51,792 nt of DNA, taken from Ectocarpus siliculosus. Taxonomy: Eukaryota > Sar > Phaeophyceae > Ectocarpales > Ectocarpaceae. Made by a program: the position numbers and the translations under genes. Below, in pieces: positions 1 to 10,728 of the stretch. The stretch lies in contig FN649733.1 in assembly GCA_000310025.1 (NCBI GenBank), positions 1,788,422 to 1,840,213 on the forward strand, read 5' to 3'. A model generated the notes under the pieces. It did not search any database and was not told where the DNA came from. It worked only from the letters and a program-made list of their open reading frames with translations. Numbering within the stretch: the first letter of the stretch is position 1; every line of letters starts with the position of its first letter.

Positions 1-677
1 ATGATGTTGGCACGTGCAGCGACGGTATTGAGGGCCTCGACGGCAACGGTGTCGTCTGCTGCCCGCTCGGCTGTGGCCAGTGCGCGGGTTCGGGGTGCAG
101 CACTGCTGGCGCTGCGAATGGTCTTACCTCTAGTTCATGCTGCGGAGGAAGGATCAAGAGTAGCGGCAACTACTGTGACGACACCGGCGTGGCCCCATGC
201 ATCTACGGCAGCGCCCCCAACGCTGACGATGATGATGACGGTGACGATGAGGGCGATGATGATAGTGAGGAAGACGACGATGACGGTGAGCGCCGCAGCC
301 CCCTAGGAGCCCAAGTATCCTTCCCGCTAACAGCTGTGACAAGTGCAATGATATACGTAAGGATAGGCGTCGGGGCAAACCTTGATGGCACTGCCGCTTG
401 CATCTCTTGATGTCTACCTCATCATCGCATTCAGTTCCAACAAAAACTCGTTGAACTTGCCCTTTGCAAAACAGAGAATACGTGCAGCAACGGCCTCGAG
501 GGCATCGACCACAAGGGCGAGGTCTGTTGTCCACTTCGGTGTGGCCAGTGCGGAGGTTCGGGATGCAGCACTTCTGGCGCTTCGAACGGTCTTGGCGCTG
601 ATTCTTGCTGCTCATCGGAAATAAATGATAGCGGCAGGCACTGTGACGACACTAACGAGGCCCCGTGTATCATTTAA
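1..677 (+). CDS. Cys-rich CCPLxCGQC-repeat protein, 5'-partial
   Basis: Two exons can be read: 3-285 (donor GTGAGC, phase 1) and 475-677 (acceptor AAAACAG, stop TAA at 675-677). Joining them keeps the frame. Each exon holds one copy of the same Cys-rich module: a TCS(D/N)G start, a core such as CCPLGCGQCAGSGC, then GA-x-NGL, a CC pair, SG-x2-YC or SG-x2-HC, CDDT and APCI. An acidic linker of about 25 Asp/Glu residues (bases 220-285) separates the copies. Modules of this kind occur in secreted or surface proteins of brown algae and oomycetes. The paired cysteines suggest disulfides and an extracellular location, but no signal peptide is visible because the 5' end lies outside the window. The molecular function is unknown. 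The exon structure is well supported by the repeat homology between the two exons; the family name is from memory. Confidence 0.72.
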
Positions 678-980
678 GGCGACGACGACGATGACGACGA
701 CGTTGCTTCAGGCGCGGCGTGAATCGGAAACGTAAACGTCAAATGCCAGATTTCTCGTCGTCTCAACCCTGTCCCTTAGGGGCGAATGTGTGCACAAGGT
801 TGCCAATGGATTCTGCGTTGCGGTGGCGTTTTCCATCAACAACGGGATCGTGCTGGTGGGCGATTCGCACAAGTGCGTTCCCATCAATCGGGGGACAAAA
901 CTTTCCCGAAATGAAGTTGTTTTCGTTGTTCACCTAGTGTCTCGTGGAATCATCAGTGCAATACTATGACTTTGACGGAA
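678..980. other. Region downstream of the Cys-rich gene
   Basis: No firm gene is visible. One stretch (about 781-950) reads as an open frame with ordinary amino-acid composition, including the run NNGIVLVGDSHKCV. It follows a pyrimidine-AG, so it could be a relic exon or simply 3' UTR. Confidence 0.3.
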
Positions 981-1600
981 GTGTTTTGAGGTGTTCATCA
1001 TGTTGTTTTGCCACACAAAAGTCATGAAAAACTGTTGTTGCATGATTACTGCAGAAGTATGGATATTGTATGAAGTATGTATATCATAGCCTTCTTAGAG
1101 ACCAAGTTTTAAGAAACCCGTAGATGCATGCCTCCGTAGCAGGTGGAATGGAACTTCGGGCAAGTTTAGGGCTTGCCTGAAGAGTGCAGTGCCTTGCGTG
1201 ACGGGTGCGTGCACGAATTTGCTGACAAGTGTGTCATTTTTGCATCGTGCTGGTGTGGGCGGGGGGCGTACTCATGTTTCACGTATTGTCGCGCGGTCAT
1301 CGGTGCAACGTTACTGCATTTGAAGAAAGTGTTTGAGGTATTCATGTGGTTTTGCCACGCTCATGAGAACCTGTTGTGGCACAGACTACGGTACGTATAC
1401 TTTGTATCATTGCCTGCTTCGAGGCCATGTTCTAGGAAATGCGTACATGCCTCCGTAGCGGTGGAAATGAAACTCCGGGCAAGTAGGGGGCGGTTCATTG
1501 ACCCTGAAGATCGCATGACGGGAACCTGCACAAAATTGTTGATAAGCATGTCAATTTTGCATCGTGCGGGTTGTATGTGTGTGTTTGTGTGCACCGGGGG
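981..1600 (+). repeat. Diverged tandem duplication, ~350-bp unit, two copies
   Basis: Copy 1 (about 981-1280) and copy 2 (about 1330-1600) share, in the same order, the blocks TTTTGCCAC, TGCCTCCGTAGC, CGGGCAAGT and TTTTGCATCGTGC, with many substitutions between them. Neither copy has a convincing reading frame. This is an old non-coding duplication. Confidence 0.6.
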
Positions 1601-1605
1601 GGGGG

Positions 1606-1996
1606 GGTGTACTCATAGTCGTGCATGCCGTAGTCGTTAGACCATTGACCTCGCATCCCTACAAAGCCGGGACGGAGCACGCCGGGTTCTCACCGGACCA
1701 GGCTCTCACATCACCAAGCGCGAAGCGCCGTGAGGTATTCGGCGAGTCGCATGAAGGGTGAGCTGCATCCTGCTAAGGGTGTTCGACATCTTGTGCTTAC
1801 TTCCTTGCGTACGGATGACAGCTGCGTATGACTTAATTTTTTTTCTGGTGCGTTCACTTCCAGAGACAGTTGTAAGCGCTGTGTAGCTGCCTCGAGGATG
1901 CTTGACCATTTTAACACAACGTGGTGCGATCATCCCCCTTGTGCGGAGTGAGGGTTCTCCACCCCGCCCACCGCTCTCTACTCGACCACAATTATG
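1606..1996 (+). repeat. Interspersed repeat family, copy A
   Basis: Begins with a G-run followed by GTACTCATAGTCGTGCATGC and ends near CTCGACCACAATTATGG. The same order of blocks recurs at 35240-35590 (minus), 37497-37823 and 42831-43146, with fragments at 47823-47932 and 50660-50727. The shared blocks include GACCTCGCATCCCTACAAAG, CACCAAGCGC..CGCCGTGAGG, TGCCTCGAGG.TGCTTG and GGTTCTC.ACCCCGC. No ORF is conserved. The size (~330-390 bp) and lack of coding sequence suggest a SINE- or MITE-like non-autonomous element. Confidence 0.75.
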
Positions 1997-2760
1997 GTTA
2001 CCGCCAAGAAAAAACAGAGGAAAAAACAAAAAAGCGAGAATTTCAGATGGATCCTACCAAAGGGGGGAGAGTCTGAAATGGGATTTTATTGGAGTTGAGT
2101 GAAGAAGTGGGCATTTATGTTATATGGCGAAGAGGATGTCTGCGTGCTGAGATACGACAGCTGCTCGCAGGACATTCCTATTGCGCCCGATCACGTTGAA
2201 GCATCAGCAGTGCTAGGAGGAGCACAGGGATTGCTAGACGTACGAGTGGACAACACGGCCAGAGCTGCTACCTGTTAGGACATTCTGTTTCCGGGAGCTA
2301 GTGTTGTCGTCTTTCCCACCCACGCCACCCTCGATTTTTTTCCGAAAGAGGGGGGGGGGGGAGGGCGAACACCGGGGGGTACGAGTACCTGGGGGGTATT
2401 TATGGACATGTCGATTTATGATTGTTCTTATTCCACGAAGAACTGGGGTATGAGGGTCTGACTAGTGGATGTCGATGGTAAAGTACCATTGAGGGTGAGA
2501 CGGCATTGTGTTAGGCCCGGCCAGTTGACATGGAAGGGAAGTTTGGATGCTGGATGAAAGAGAGAGGCGATCGGTGTCGCCCCCTCGTTATTTGCCAGTG
2601 AGTTACCTTCCAGACTTCGTGGAAAATAACAATAAAAATGACACTCAATTCGGAAAAATACAATAAAACGGTAACCTGGTTGCCGAGTTCACGAAGTGAA
2701 ATGGCTTGTTTTACAACAACGTCGTTGCCAAGCGACGAAAACCCCAACCCCGATGGAAAA
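1997..2760. other. Intergenic stretch, nothing recognised
   Basis: AT-richer unique sequence with a G-run at about 2349-2362. I see no supported gene, RNA or repeat. Confidence 0.4.
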
Positions 2761-2794
2761 CACCGGGAGACACCGGGGGGGGGGGGGGGGGGGG

Positions 2795-2842
2795 NNNNNN
2801 NNNNNNNNNNNNNNNNNNNNNNNNNNNNNNNNNNNNNNNNNN
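2795..2842. other. Assembly gap (48 N) with overlapping flanks
   Basis: The base run is N from 2795 to 2842. The left flank (about 2719-2794) and right flank (about 2843-2924) look like the same sequence read twice. Both run from GGTTGCCA or CGTTGCCA through a purine/C-rich tract into a long G-run, but the right copy has its bases smeared into homopolymers. Confidence 0.85.
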
Positions 2843-2924
2843 TTAAAAAAACCTGGTTGCCAGGGGCGGAAACCCCCCCCCCGGGGAAAACCCCGGGGAG
2901 CCCCCGGGGGGGGGGGGGGGGGGG

Positions 2925-3400
2925 TGCCCTATCGAAAACGGCGTCAATCATTTTGTCAACCCGTTGTGATGATGTGCTTGCTTAGTCACCCAACTCGAAG
3001 GAGAAGCACTACAACAGTACTATTATTAGTATCATGTTATGAATATGGTGCCGAAGAAGTGTTCGTATGTGTCGCTGTCTCTTTTGCAAAGGCACGAACT
3101 TAGGTCTTGTTTTTGATGTGGTGAATTGTATCGAGGAGATACCGTAATATGCGCACGCTGTTTTCTGTCGTGATGCGTTGTTGGTCCACCACCACTCGAC
3201 TTTAAGTGGTATATTAAAAAAATGCTGCAAAAATGCAACTTGTATTGTTTGTGTATTGCGCATGCATCATGTACTACACAGTCAGGGATATGTGCTACAC
3301 ATCTTACTCACATAGCCCGGGGGGTTGCCCCCGGCGTCGTTTGAAGCCGACAGACAGGTTATTTGTTGTGTTCGACGCGACGAGTCTCGCCAAATAGCAA
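2925..3400. other. Intergenic stretch, nothing recognised
   Basis: Mixed-composition sequence after the gap. No gene or repeat could be supported on either strand. Confidence 0.4.
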
Positions 3401-3409
3401 GAGAAGAGC

Positions 3410-3970
3410 GTGTTAGAATGGGGATGGATGGAATGCGTGTTGCTCCGGAGGGTTTGCGGTTTGAACCCCTAACACATGCAGTGTAACAGGACATTGTTCG
3501 TACGCACCAGGCATCGAAAATGTTTGCGAGGAGCATCCTCTCCCATCTTTCGAAGAGGAGGGTGACACCTGAGGAAACCCCATATATATGCATATTATCA
3601 CGTAAGACTGATTCTAAGTGTTGGGAGTGCCTTGCATCTACAATAGGTCGATGTGCCCCTAGACAATCTGATGTCCATAACAGGTCGTTCTTGTGGAATG
3701 GAATGCGTGGTGCACGTGAGGGTTCGAGGTTTGAACCCGTAACATGGTGTTTGTGTTCGTGCGCACCAGGGGTCGAAATTGTTTGTGAGGAGCATTTGTA
3801 TCCCCCAGCATTCGCAAGGGAGGGGGGGGGGCTGGGGAAACCCTACGCATGTTATCAATGTAAGACTGCTTCTCACAGAGTATTAACTAGCTGTGCCTTG
3901 CATCTACAATAGGTCTATGTGCCACCAGACAATCTGGTGTCCATAAACAGGTCGTTCATGTTCCTAAATC
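3410..3970 (+). repeat. Tandem pair of tRNA-box-B-containing repeats (SINE-like)
   Basis: Two ~275-bp direct copies (about 3418-3690 and 3696-3970). Both contain GGAATGCGTG, a box-B-like GGTTTGAACCC, CGCACCAGG..TCGAAA, GAGGAGCAT, GAAACCC, TGTAAGACTG, TTGCATCTACAATAGGTC, AGACAATCTG and TCCATAA..CAGGTCGTTC. The GGTTTGAACCC core matches the RNA polymerase III box B of tRNA genes, but neither copy folds convincingly as a tRNA. A tRNA-derived SINE family is the best reading. Confidence 0.5.
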
Positions 3971-4766
3971 AACCTTTACACCTCTGGGCCTTCGCTGGGA
4001 TCCAAGTTGCTGCTCCTTGGTTGAACACTATATATATAAAGAACATGTATCCCGGCAGGGGTGGCTAAACTCATTTCGTTGGCACATACCGTGTTCGATG
4101 TGGGCAACGCTGACTTTGTTTTTGGGTCGGTCGGACACTCGTGATCCGAAGGTCTTTTTTGTTCCTGCAATCGTTTCAGAGCGTTGCGGGTTTGAGTCCG
4201 GACTGAAAATTCTTGCGATACAAACTGGTAGCGAGTGACGTGCTAGTCGTGAGTACAAACAACTAAAGAGAGGCAAAAGGGTTGCTGAATGAACCCTTCT
4301 CGCGTAAAAACTGAAGAGAAAGCATCGAAGGCGGAAACAGGCGGAGGATTTCCTCTGTGTGACCCCGGCTGGTGCATCACTCATATACCGAAAGGTGTAC
4401 ACTGGCGCGCACAGAATAGATGAGGCGAGAGCAAAAAGTCGGCACTCTTGAATCGCCCCCCTCGTCGTTCGAAACAGACGCACTACGTCCTCCGGTACAA
4501 CCCCCTCCCCCGCTCTAGCAGACTTCTATTCATGCCGGAGACTACAGGACGAACACATCATTGTGAATCTTCTCTGCAATGTCCTTCACGCCGGACACGA
4601 TTGATTTGCTCTGGACTGGGAAGACCAGAAGCTAACCTAACGGTACGAGGTCGTCGAATATGTTGCTCCTACATCTCGACGAATCGTCCGGGTGGGCCGT
4701 ACTTGACTGGGCGAGGGCGCTGATCCCATCACAAGCTTGAGATGATGCAGATGTTGATTGTAGACG
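3971..4766. other. Intergenic stretch before the TIR element
   Basis: No supported gene. A weak tRNA-T-arm-like string (GGGTTTGAGTCC, about 4188) is present, but no acceptor stem or anticodon arm can be formed. Confidence 0.4.
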
Positions 4767-4967
4767 GGGGGAGAGGGATCGATCCTCTCGGCCGACCGAC
4801 CGATCCGCGTGTAGTTTTGTTTGGGAATAAATGATGGATTTTTTCTGGTCTGCAAATGATAGATAGACTATTTAGTAGGCTTGGCTGAGAACCTTATGTT
4901 GCCTCTTCATCCCATCATCCTCGCAGTGGCTGAGAGAACTTTCCAAAATACCTTACTGGCACGCAGT
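4767..4967 (+). repeat. Left terminal inverted repeat of the TIR element
   Basis: Runs from GGGGAGAGGGATCGATCC to GGCACGCAGT. It aligns with the reverse complement of 10729-10920, including the long identical block CCTCTTCATCCCATCATCC and CTCTCGGCCGACCGACCGAT. Differences are scattered substitutions and one ~8-base indel near 4870. Confidence 0.9.
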
Positions 4968-5002
4968 ATATATGCCAGAAAGAAAATCAGGACACACGTG
5001 TC

Positions 5003-6062
5003 TTGATCCGCCGAGTGACACAAAGAAGCACCAGAAGGTTCAACGACATATCGCTTGATGACCTGAGATTGATATTCCCTTTTTCGAAAGTAGGTCGTTC
5101 CCGCGGTGGTTGGCTGATCCGGACGAAGTGGCACGCAGTTACGTGGTTGGTTAAAAAATCGAGCAGCCAGGCTGGGCACTTGACCCACACACCACGCCCT
5201 GTTCCGCTTTGTTTCTGCGGCTGCTTCGAATCCAACAGCGCGGTTTTCCCCCACCATTCAATGTGCATGTGGCCGAGTACACAGAGAGGGAAGGGACCCA
5301 CCATGTATGTACATACGGGCGGTACTTTGTCACCCAACAATAGAACATACTTCGTGCGAGACATCACTATGTACAAGAACCACCTCCAAAATTTCCGTGA
5401 AACAATGGAAGCGATTCTTCCTGCCCCCGCCGTCACAACCTGTAACACAAGGATCTTTCGCCGTGGTTGACGATTCGTCTCCAATCGCCGACTGTTGTTG
5501 GTGTCCTACTTTAAATGTTCCGACACCGCAATAAGAGGCACTATTATGCCGCCGCCACGGCTCGACAGGCCGAGTACCGGTGGTGCTACGCCGAGCAGGT
5601 CGACCAGGCCGCCCCCCTGGCCGGCAGGAGCAACGGCTGGCGCTACCGGGGAAAGAGGGAGGGAGAGACCTACAGGCGCCAGGCGGTCTTCGGGACCCGG
5701 TACCGCCTTCGCCTGCCGTTCCCCAGCCTCTCCCCGGCGCCGTGACATCGGTGGTTCAACTCGCACCCGGTCGGCGGGGATCCCGACCTCCGGGACTTTC
5801 AGGCCTGTTCGAGGACGATGCTGCGCACGGGCCTGGTGCATCCGCGCGACGCCGACCGGGGTGGGCGGCCTTCGTCGACATCGAGGGCGGCGGACACGGA
5901 CAGCTCGTGGTGTCGGCCGCGGACGAGACCTGGCGAGTGATCCTCTGCTGGGGATCACGGGGCCGAAGGATCGACGCTAACCAGCACGGCATCCCGGAAT
6001 CTCTCGTCGACCTGCAGGTTCGCGCCGGTGTCGCCTCGGAGGATCCGCGTTCCAGAGCTTAA
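5003..6062 (+). pseudogene. Broken N-terminal ORFs of the TIR element
   Basis: Coding-like segments switch frame repeatedly: 5003-5470 (155 codons open), 5515-5745 and 5580-6062. The last contains FVDIEGGGHG, which resembles the Exo I motif (DIE) of family-B polymerase 3'-5' exonucleases, but the match is too short to rest on. No domain is firmly recognised before 6060. The region is GC-rich and clearly once coding, because long frames with ordinary composition abut at frameshifts. It probably formed the N-terminus of the large polymerase-like protein. Confidence 0.45.
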
Positions 6063-8060
6063 TATCGGATCCTTCGGCCACAGACTCGTGAGATACGATC
6101 CCCTGACCGAGTTTGGAATTACTTGGAGGGGGCGTCTCCCGGGCGCCTGTCTGGCGGTCCTCATCGCAGATTGGTTGCGAGACTGTCAGGTCGATCTACT
6201 CGCACGCGATCGACGGAGATTTGGGTTCCGTGACGTAGATCCGCTGACAGGTGCGTTGATTGATTCTCGTGCCGGCGGGCGGTCGAAGAAAGGCGTGAAG
6301 CGTGCAGCGCCGAAAGCCCTGGATGGTGGGAACTATTTCCGCAACCTATACTCGATAATGCTCGAGCGGGGTGTTGAACCAGGAGAGTTCTCGGCGTGGC
6401 TTTCGGGCGAAAAATGTATACCGGCCGTTACTGTCCGCCATCGTGAGAAGTGGCTCAAGACCACCAAGCCATCAGTCGTCGTATGGTCACACAGGGACAA
6501 CGGGGCCGAGGTTCTTGGTCCCAAGGACCAGCTGACGAGCCTCCGTCCCCGAGCGCTACATGTCGGGGTTCGGGAGGGCCACGTGTACCGCTTGATGCTC
6601 GATGGCTCTTGGAAACATCGCTTCAGCGGCGCTCGCGAAGGGGCGGTCGATCATCTCTGGATGTGGCGGTTCAGCACTCCGTGTGCACAAGGCGCGTCTT
6701 TAGCCGTACTGCCGAGGGGGCCGAGGAGGAGAAGGGAGAGGAAAAATCGGATGGTGACACCAGAACCTTTGTTCGTTGCGGGGACATGACGGAGTCTATC
6801 CTCACCGTGAACCAGTCGGCGGAGGACCAGCAGACCACTCCGAAGCGCAGGACAGGTGTCGACGACAAGGAGGGCAGCAAGAAGACCTGGTACGCACCTC
6901 CCGGTACGGCTCTGGACGAGCTCATGCTTCATCTCCACCTCGGTGGCGTGGCTTGCACGGGTAGACTGACCAGCTACAGCCACTGCGATTCGTTGTCGTT
7001 GCCGGCGCACGGCATCATTTTTCGAACCTGGTGCGGCGTGAGCATGGGCGGACAGGATCCAGATTTGCTCGAATGCGACGAAGCTACTCGTCTAATCGAG
7101 CTGCACGGCACGCTCGGGCGCAAGCTCATACGCGGTGTGATGAATTTTCGGGTATCGAGTGAGTACAGCCTGTCTCTCCTCGCACTACTCGAGGTATGTT
7201 GAAGGGACTTATCGTCGGGGCAGAAGACGCATCGGGCCAACCTACGGACCGGGGGACTGGCAGTGCGACATCGACGGGGCGCACACGGCGGCAATGCTGA
7301 GGATGGAGAATCTGCCGGCGTTCGCCCACATGGACGAGGTGCAGGCATTCGACGGCCACGACATTGACGATTGGACGTTGTACGTAGTCCGCCTGGACGC
7401 TGGTGGCGACCCCGACGTGTGCCTGAATTCTGATGTAACGCCAGTCTTTGGTCGGAACTACAAGAGATATTTGGCGCTCGCTCACACCCCCACCCCACAC
7501 CGCGTAAACCACTTCGTACGACATGCGAGGACGTTCAATAGTGCCACATACCTGGCCTCGTGCAGGATCTGCCGGCCCGAGATCTAGGGGAGCCCCGCCT
7601 CCAAGACGTGGACGCTGCTCGCAGGTTCAAGAAGGGCTTGTTGGTTCGCACGAGAGGTTTGCTGCAGCAGAGGCACGCCGACAGATTCAAACCCGTCATG
7701 GTCACTACCAGCGAGGAGGCCATGGCCGTGGGGGTAAAGGTCGTGCCCATCCTTGGCGAAGTTAATCGCATCAAGTCGGAGCTGCGGAAGAATGGAACTG
7801 ATGGGGAGCGTGGCATCGAGAAACTCGATAGCGGAGACGCCTACCTTTGTTTCGAGGCTAGCCGGGTTTGCTACCGGGACGGGTTCTGGGCTCTTTGGAC
7901 GCTCATCCTCAACGAAACGCGCCTACGTGTGTTGGAGGTGCGGAACATGCTTGAGGCGTGTGGGGGTGTCTGCCTTCAGCTACCAGTGCGACGCTGTGTT
8001 CTTCAGGGGACCGACAGAGGTCCAGGAGGAAGCAGGCCCTCGACGATCTACCCCTCGCCA
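6028..8060 (+). pseudogene. Family-B DNA-polymerase-like region, frameshifted and degenerate
   Basis: Four successive frames give a continuous-looking protein: 6028-~6700, ~6700-7200, 7159-~7500 and 7560-~7960, then a fourth shift to ~8060. A motif-A-like string CDIDGAHTAAML (about 7270) sits where protein-primed PolB has D-x2-S-x-YP. About 190 codons on, LNETRLRVLEVRNMLEACGG leads, after a frameshift, into YQCDAVFF. This is the spacing and context of the PolB helix plus motif C (Y-x-DTDS), with the catalytic Asp pair not preserved. The pattern fits an inactivated polymerase domain ahead of a helicase. The assignment rests on motif context only; a profile search is needed. The frameshifts show that no full product is made. 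Confidence 0.5.
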
Positions 8061-8199
8061 TGAGATCCATTCCCTGCCCGCGGGAGAGAGAGCTGCGTGT
8101 CGTCCCACTTTGGGGCGGCATCGGGGAGAGCTTCGGTACCATGGGAGCCGCGCATGCAGCTTGGCGATCTGTCGGCAACGACAAAAAAGGAAGATGTGG

Positions 8200-9340
8200 C
8201 CGGACATCTGCGCGGCAGAGTCACTAGCAATTCTTGAGCAACTACTGCGCAAGCTGATGTCGAAGGAGGAAAGGGTCGTTTGTGCGGTCACGGGAGGACA
8301 CGGTGAAGCCGGGAAAAGCTACTGTGCGCTCCGTGCAGCGAAAAAAAGTGTTCAAAACCGGTCTTGTGCTGACACCCACGAACAGCCTTCGCATGTCGTA
8401 CACTGACCTGCCCCCCGGGTGGAGCGTGAAGACTGCCGACCATCACCTTGGGTTTTACATCGGCGACGACACGCGCATCAGGAAGACCGCGGGCTCGATA
8501 CGTATCCCGAGGGTGGGCGTTGTCATAGTCGAGGAAGCCGCGTACATGTCTCTCCATGCGCTCAGCACGATCCTCGCCGCGGCTCACAGCAACGGTGTCC
8601 ATGTCATCGGAACGTACGACACACACCAGCCGCAGCCCGTTCGTGACAGCATTGGTAAGTCTGCGAGCGTGGACAACGTCGACAGGCGACTCGTTCTTGA
8701 GCGAGCATTTCCCACCTACTTCCACTTGTTCGCACGCAAGCGGGACAAGACGATCGATGAGCAGGTCGATAAATGGACGATGGTCTGTTGTACATCTTGG
8801 ATGCGGGAGACGACAGTACCGAATCGCAGACCCGAGCCCTGGAGAGGTTTGGCGGGATCGAACCTACAAGGAATGGCCCACACCTTTCAGACTTCCGTCT
8901 TGCTTTTACCAGAGATTGTGCGAGGTTCGATGCTTTCCAGTGTTTGACGAGATGCAACGAGGCTGGAGGGTGGGACGCTCTAGGACAAAGCGCACTGGTG
9001 GGTGCCCAGTATCGAGCCCTTGGGAAGACAGGGAAGGCGCACAAGAACCATGCCTAGCACATCGTTCGTTCGTCGGCCGACACCGTCGTCGTGCAAAGTG
9101 CCTTCGATGACGGCGCCACCCTCGAAGAAACCACGCTGAGTCGCGCCGCAGCACAGAGGTTATGTTTGACCCCCCGGGTTCGTGTACGGTGCACGCGGTT
9201 CAAGGTTGTACAGTGGAAGGAAAATTGGTGATCCACCAGGCTCGATATTGGTTTTCAGACCTTTACTGACTATACACAGCCAGCAGGCGAGCGACGGGGC
9301 CTCCAAACGTCCTAGTCCCCGATGACGTCCATCGGAGCGT
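8200..9340 (+). pseudogene. Superfamily-1 (RecD/Pif1-like) helicase, frameshifted
   Basis: Motifs appear in the correct order. Walker A is VTGGHGEAGKSY (~8287-8322). After a break at a seven-A run (~8343) come LVLTPTNSLRMSY (motif Ia), VVIVEEAAYMSL at Walker B (EE instead of DE, ~8520-8555) and VIGTYDTHQPQPV (motif III, G-x2-D-x2-Q). Near the end come TVHAVQGCTVEG (motif V) and LYTASRRA (motif VI region, ~9275-9300). The family unwinds DNA using ATP. At least three frameshifts or stops (about 8343, 8780, 9060-9180) and an in-frame stop after FSDLY make it a pseudogene. It follows the polymerase-like region without a clear gap, consistent with an original polymerase-helicase fusion. Confidence in the helicase call is good; the subfamily is uncertain. 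Confidence 0.68.
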
Positions 9341-9359
9341 CAGGGACATATCCAAACAG

Positions 9360-9724
9360 GCCGGGAGGTCGTGGGGCAACGGGAAGGTGTGGAGTTATCT
9401 GCGCGCCGATGTGACTGCCGGGCGGGTGGACCACGGAGAAGGCAATCGACACAAGGACGCCCTCATCCAAGCGATCGTGAACTCCTACGGTGGAAGATGC
9501 GTCTCATGTTCGATCTCGTCTGGGCCGTGTACAGCGAACGGCAGCCGACGCTTGATCGTCTCGACTGCGCCCTACCTCACACGCCAGGAAACGTGGATGT
9601 GAAGTGCCTGAAGTGTAACCGTGCCCGTGGTAGCTTGGGAAAGGGGCTTGCCAAAACCATACAAAGGTTGAAACCGTGTAGAGACGCAGAAAGAAGAAGT
9701 AAGCAGCCTTTCCGACGAAAATAG
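9360..9724 (+). pseudogene. HNH / recombination endonuclease VII-like domain
   Basis: The first half, in one frame, has KDALIQAIVNSYGGRCVSC. A shift near 9500-9540 leads to PTLDRLDCALPHTPGNVDVK followed by CLKCNRARGSLG, ending at TAG 9722-9724. The layout Cys-x2-Cys, then LDR-(I/L)-D, then GNV-x3-C-x2-CN-x-R is that of the Cys4 zinc-binding endonuclease VII/HNH fold, which cuts DNA. It lies directly after helicase motif VI, so it was probably the C-terminal domain of the same protein or the next gene. The copy is broken by the frameshift. Confidence 0.62.
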
Positions 9725-9773
9725 TCGTGGTTTCATTCGGTTTGCATGGAATGACAAGTGAAGTGGTTTTTTC

Positions 9774-10150
9774 CAAGACCAAGTCATCGCAGAGTGCGCG
9801 AAGTGGCTCGAAAACAATGAGAATCCTGACGAAGTTATTGAAGCCCTGAGAAAATTACTCCCCAGGTCGCTCCACAAGAACGTGGGTAAGGCCAGGCTGC
9901 AGTGGATGCAGCAAGACGGTGCAAGCCACAATGCCGGTCCCGTCGGGAACGAGCTCCGGTCGGTACTAAGGCTCATCAAGATGGGAGGCATCAATGGCGA
10001 AGAAGACGAAGGGGAAGGGGGGAAGAAAACAACTCAAGCAGCTCAAGTCTGCCGAGGAGCGGGTGTTGATGTTTACCAAGCTAAGAGCTTGCCGGTTTGG
10101 GGGTTGTCCCCAAACACTGTAGTTCAAAGACTTCACCTAGCTAGCTAGAA
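9774..10150 (+). pseudogene. Small unrecognised ORF(s) at the 3' end of the TIR element
   Basis: An open frame from about 9774 reads through a helical, charged region (ECAKWLENNENPDEVIEALR) to a stop at 10146-10148. Overlapping it in another frame, 9994-10122 encodes a short Lys/Arg-rich peptide starting MAKKTKGKGGRKQLKQLK, suggestive of a nucleic-acid-binding tail. No family is recognised. Both lie between the endonuclease domain and the right TIR. Confidence 0.35.
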
Positions 10151-10728
10151 GTGAGTGTCCCCCAGCTATTTAGCTATTACGCAATCAATCTACTTCTTCC
10201 CGTGCCGGAGGCGCCGGATGTACGTATTTCAAGCTTATCAAACTATACCAGCACACGCCATCAGCACACGCAATGGAGAGGGAGAAAGCCAAGAAAGCCT
10301 GTTCAAAAACGTACCACGAAAAAAAACTTTTCTCGCACCCCTCCCGGGGGGGTGGGTGGGTGTGCGGGAATATTTTGTTTGTGCGCCCTTGACCCAGTAC
10401 ATAGATCTACACCGTTGTTCCGGACTCACCCCAAAACATATTTCGAATAAAGTTCGGCACGTGCGAGCGCTGCACTGGTTGACTCAACGCGCTACATACT
10501 TGATGGCCTCAGGATGCCCTCGATGTGGTCAACCCTGGTGACGTCATTGAAACTCGGAGGAGATTACTGGGAAGATCTCAAGACACGGGTGGGTGGACGG
10601 CGGTGTGGCCTCGCGTGGGTGTTCAGGGCTGTCCGCATCTGTTGAAAACGCCACATGTACAGTAACAGTCGCTACAGCAGTAGTAGTTCCAGTCAGAAGA
10701 AGGAAAGGTCGCTCTGCTTCACATACAA
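10151..10728 (+). other. Interior tail of the TIR element
   Basis: Overlapping short frames (10151-10450, 10155-10541) have a few basic and Cys-x2-Cys strings, for example near 10455 and 10515, but no coherent product. This could be a decayed small zinc-binding gene. Confidence 0.3.

Noticed and set aside
154-615. 153-codon open frame on minus over the Cys-rich gene
   Set aside because: It is the antisense shadow of the + strand Cys-rich exons; its basic, His/Arg-rich composition is that of a complement of Asp codons.
2511-3103. Open frames spanning the N gap at 2795-2842
   Set aside because: They consist of Gly/Pro homopolymers and unknown bases from low-quality sequence.
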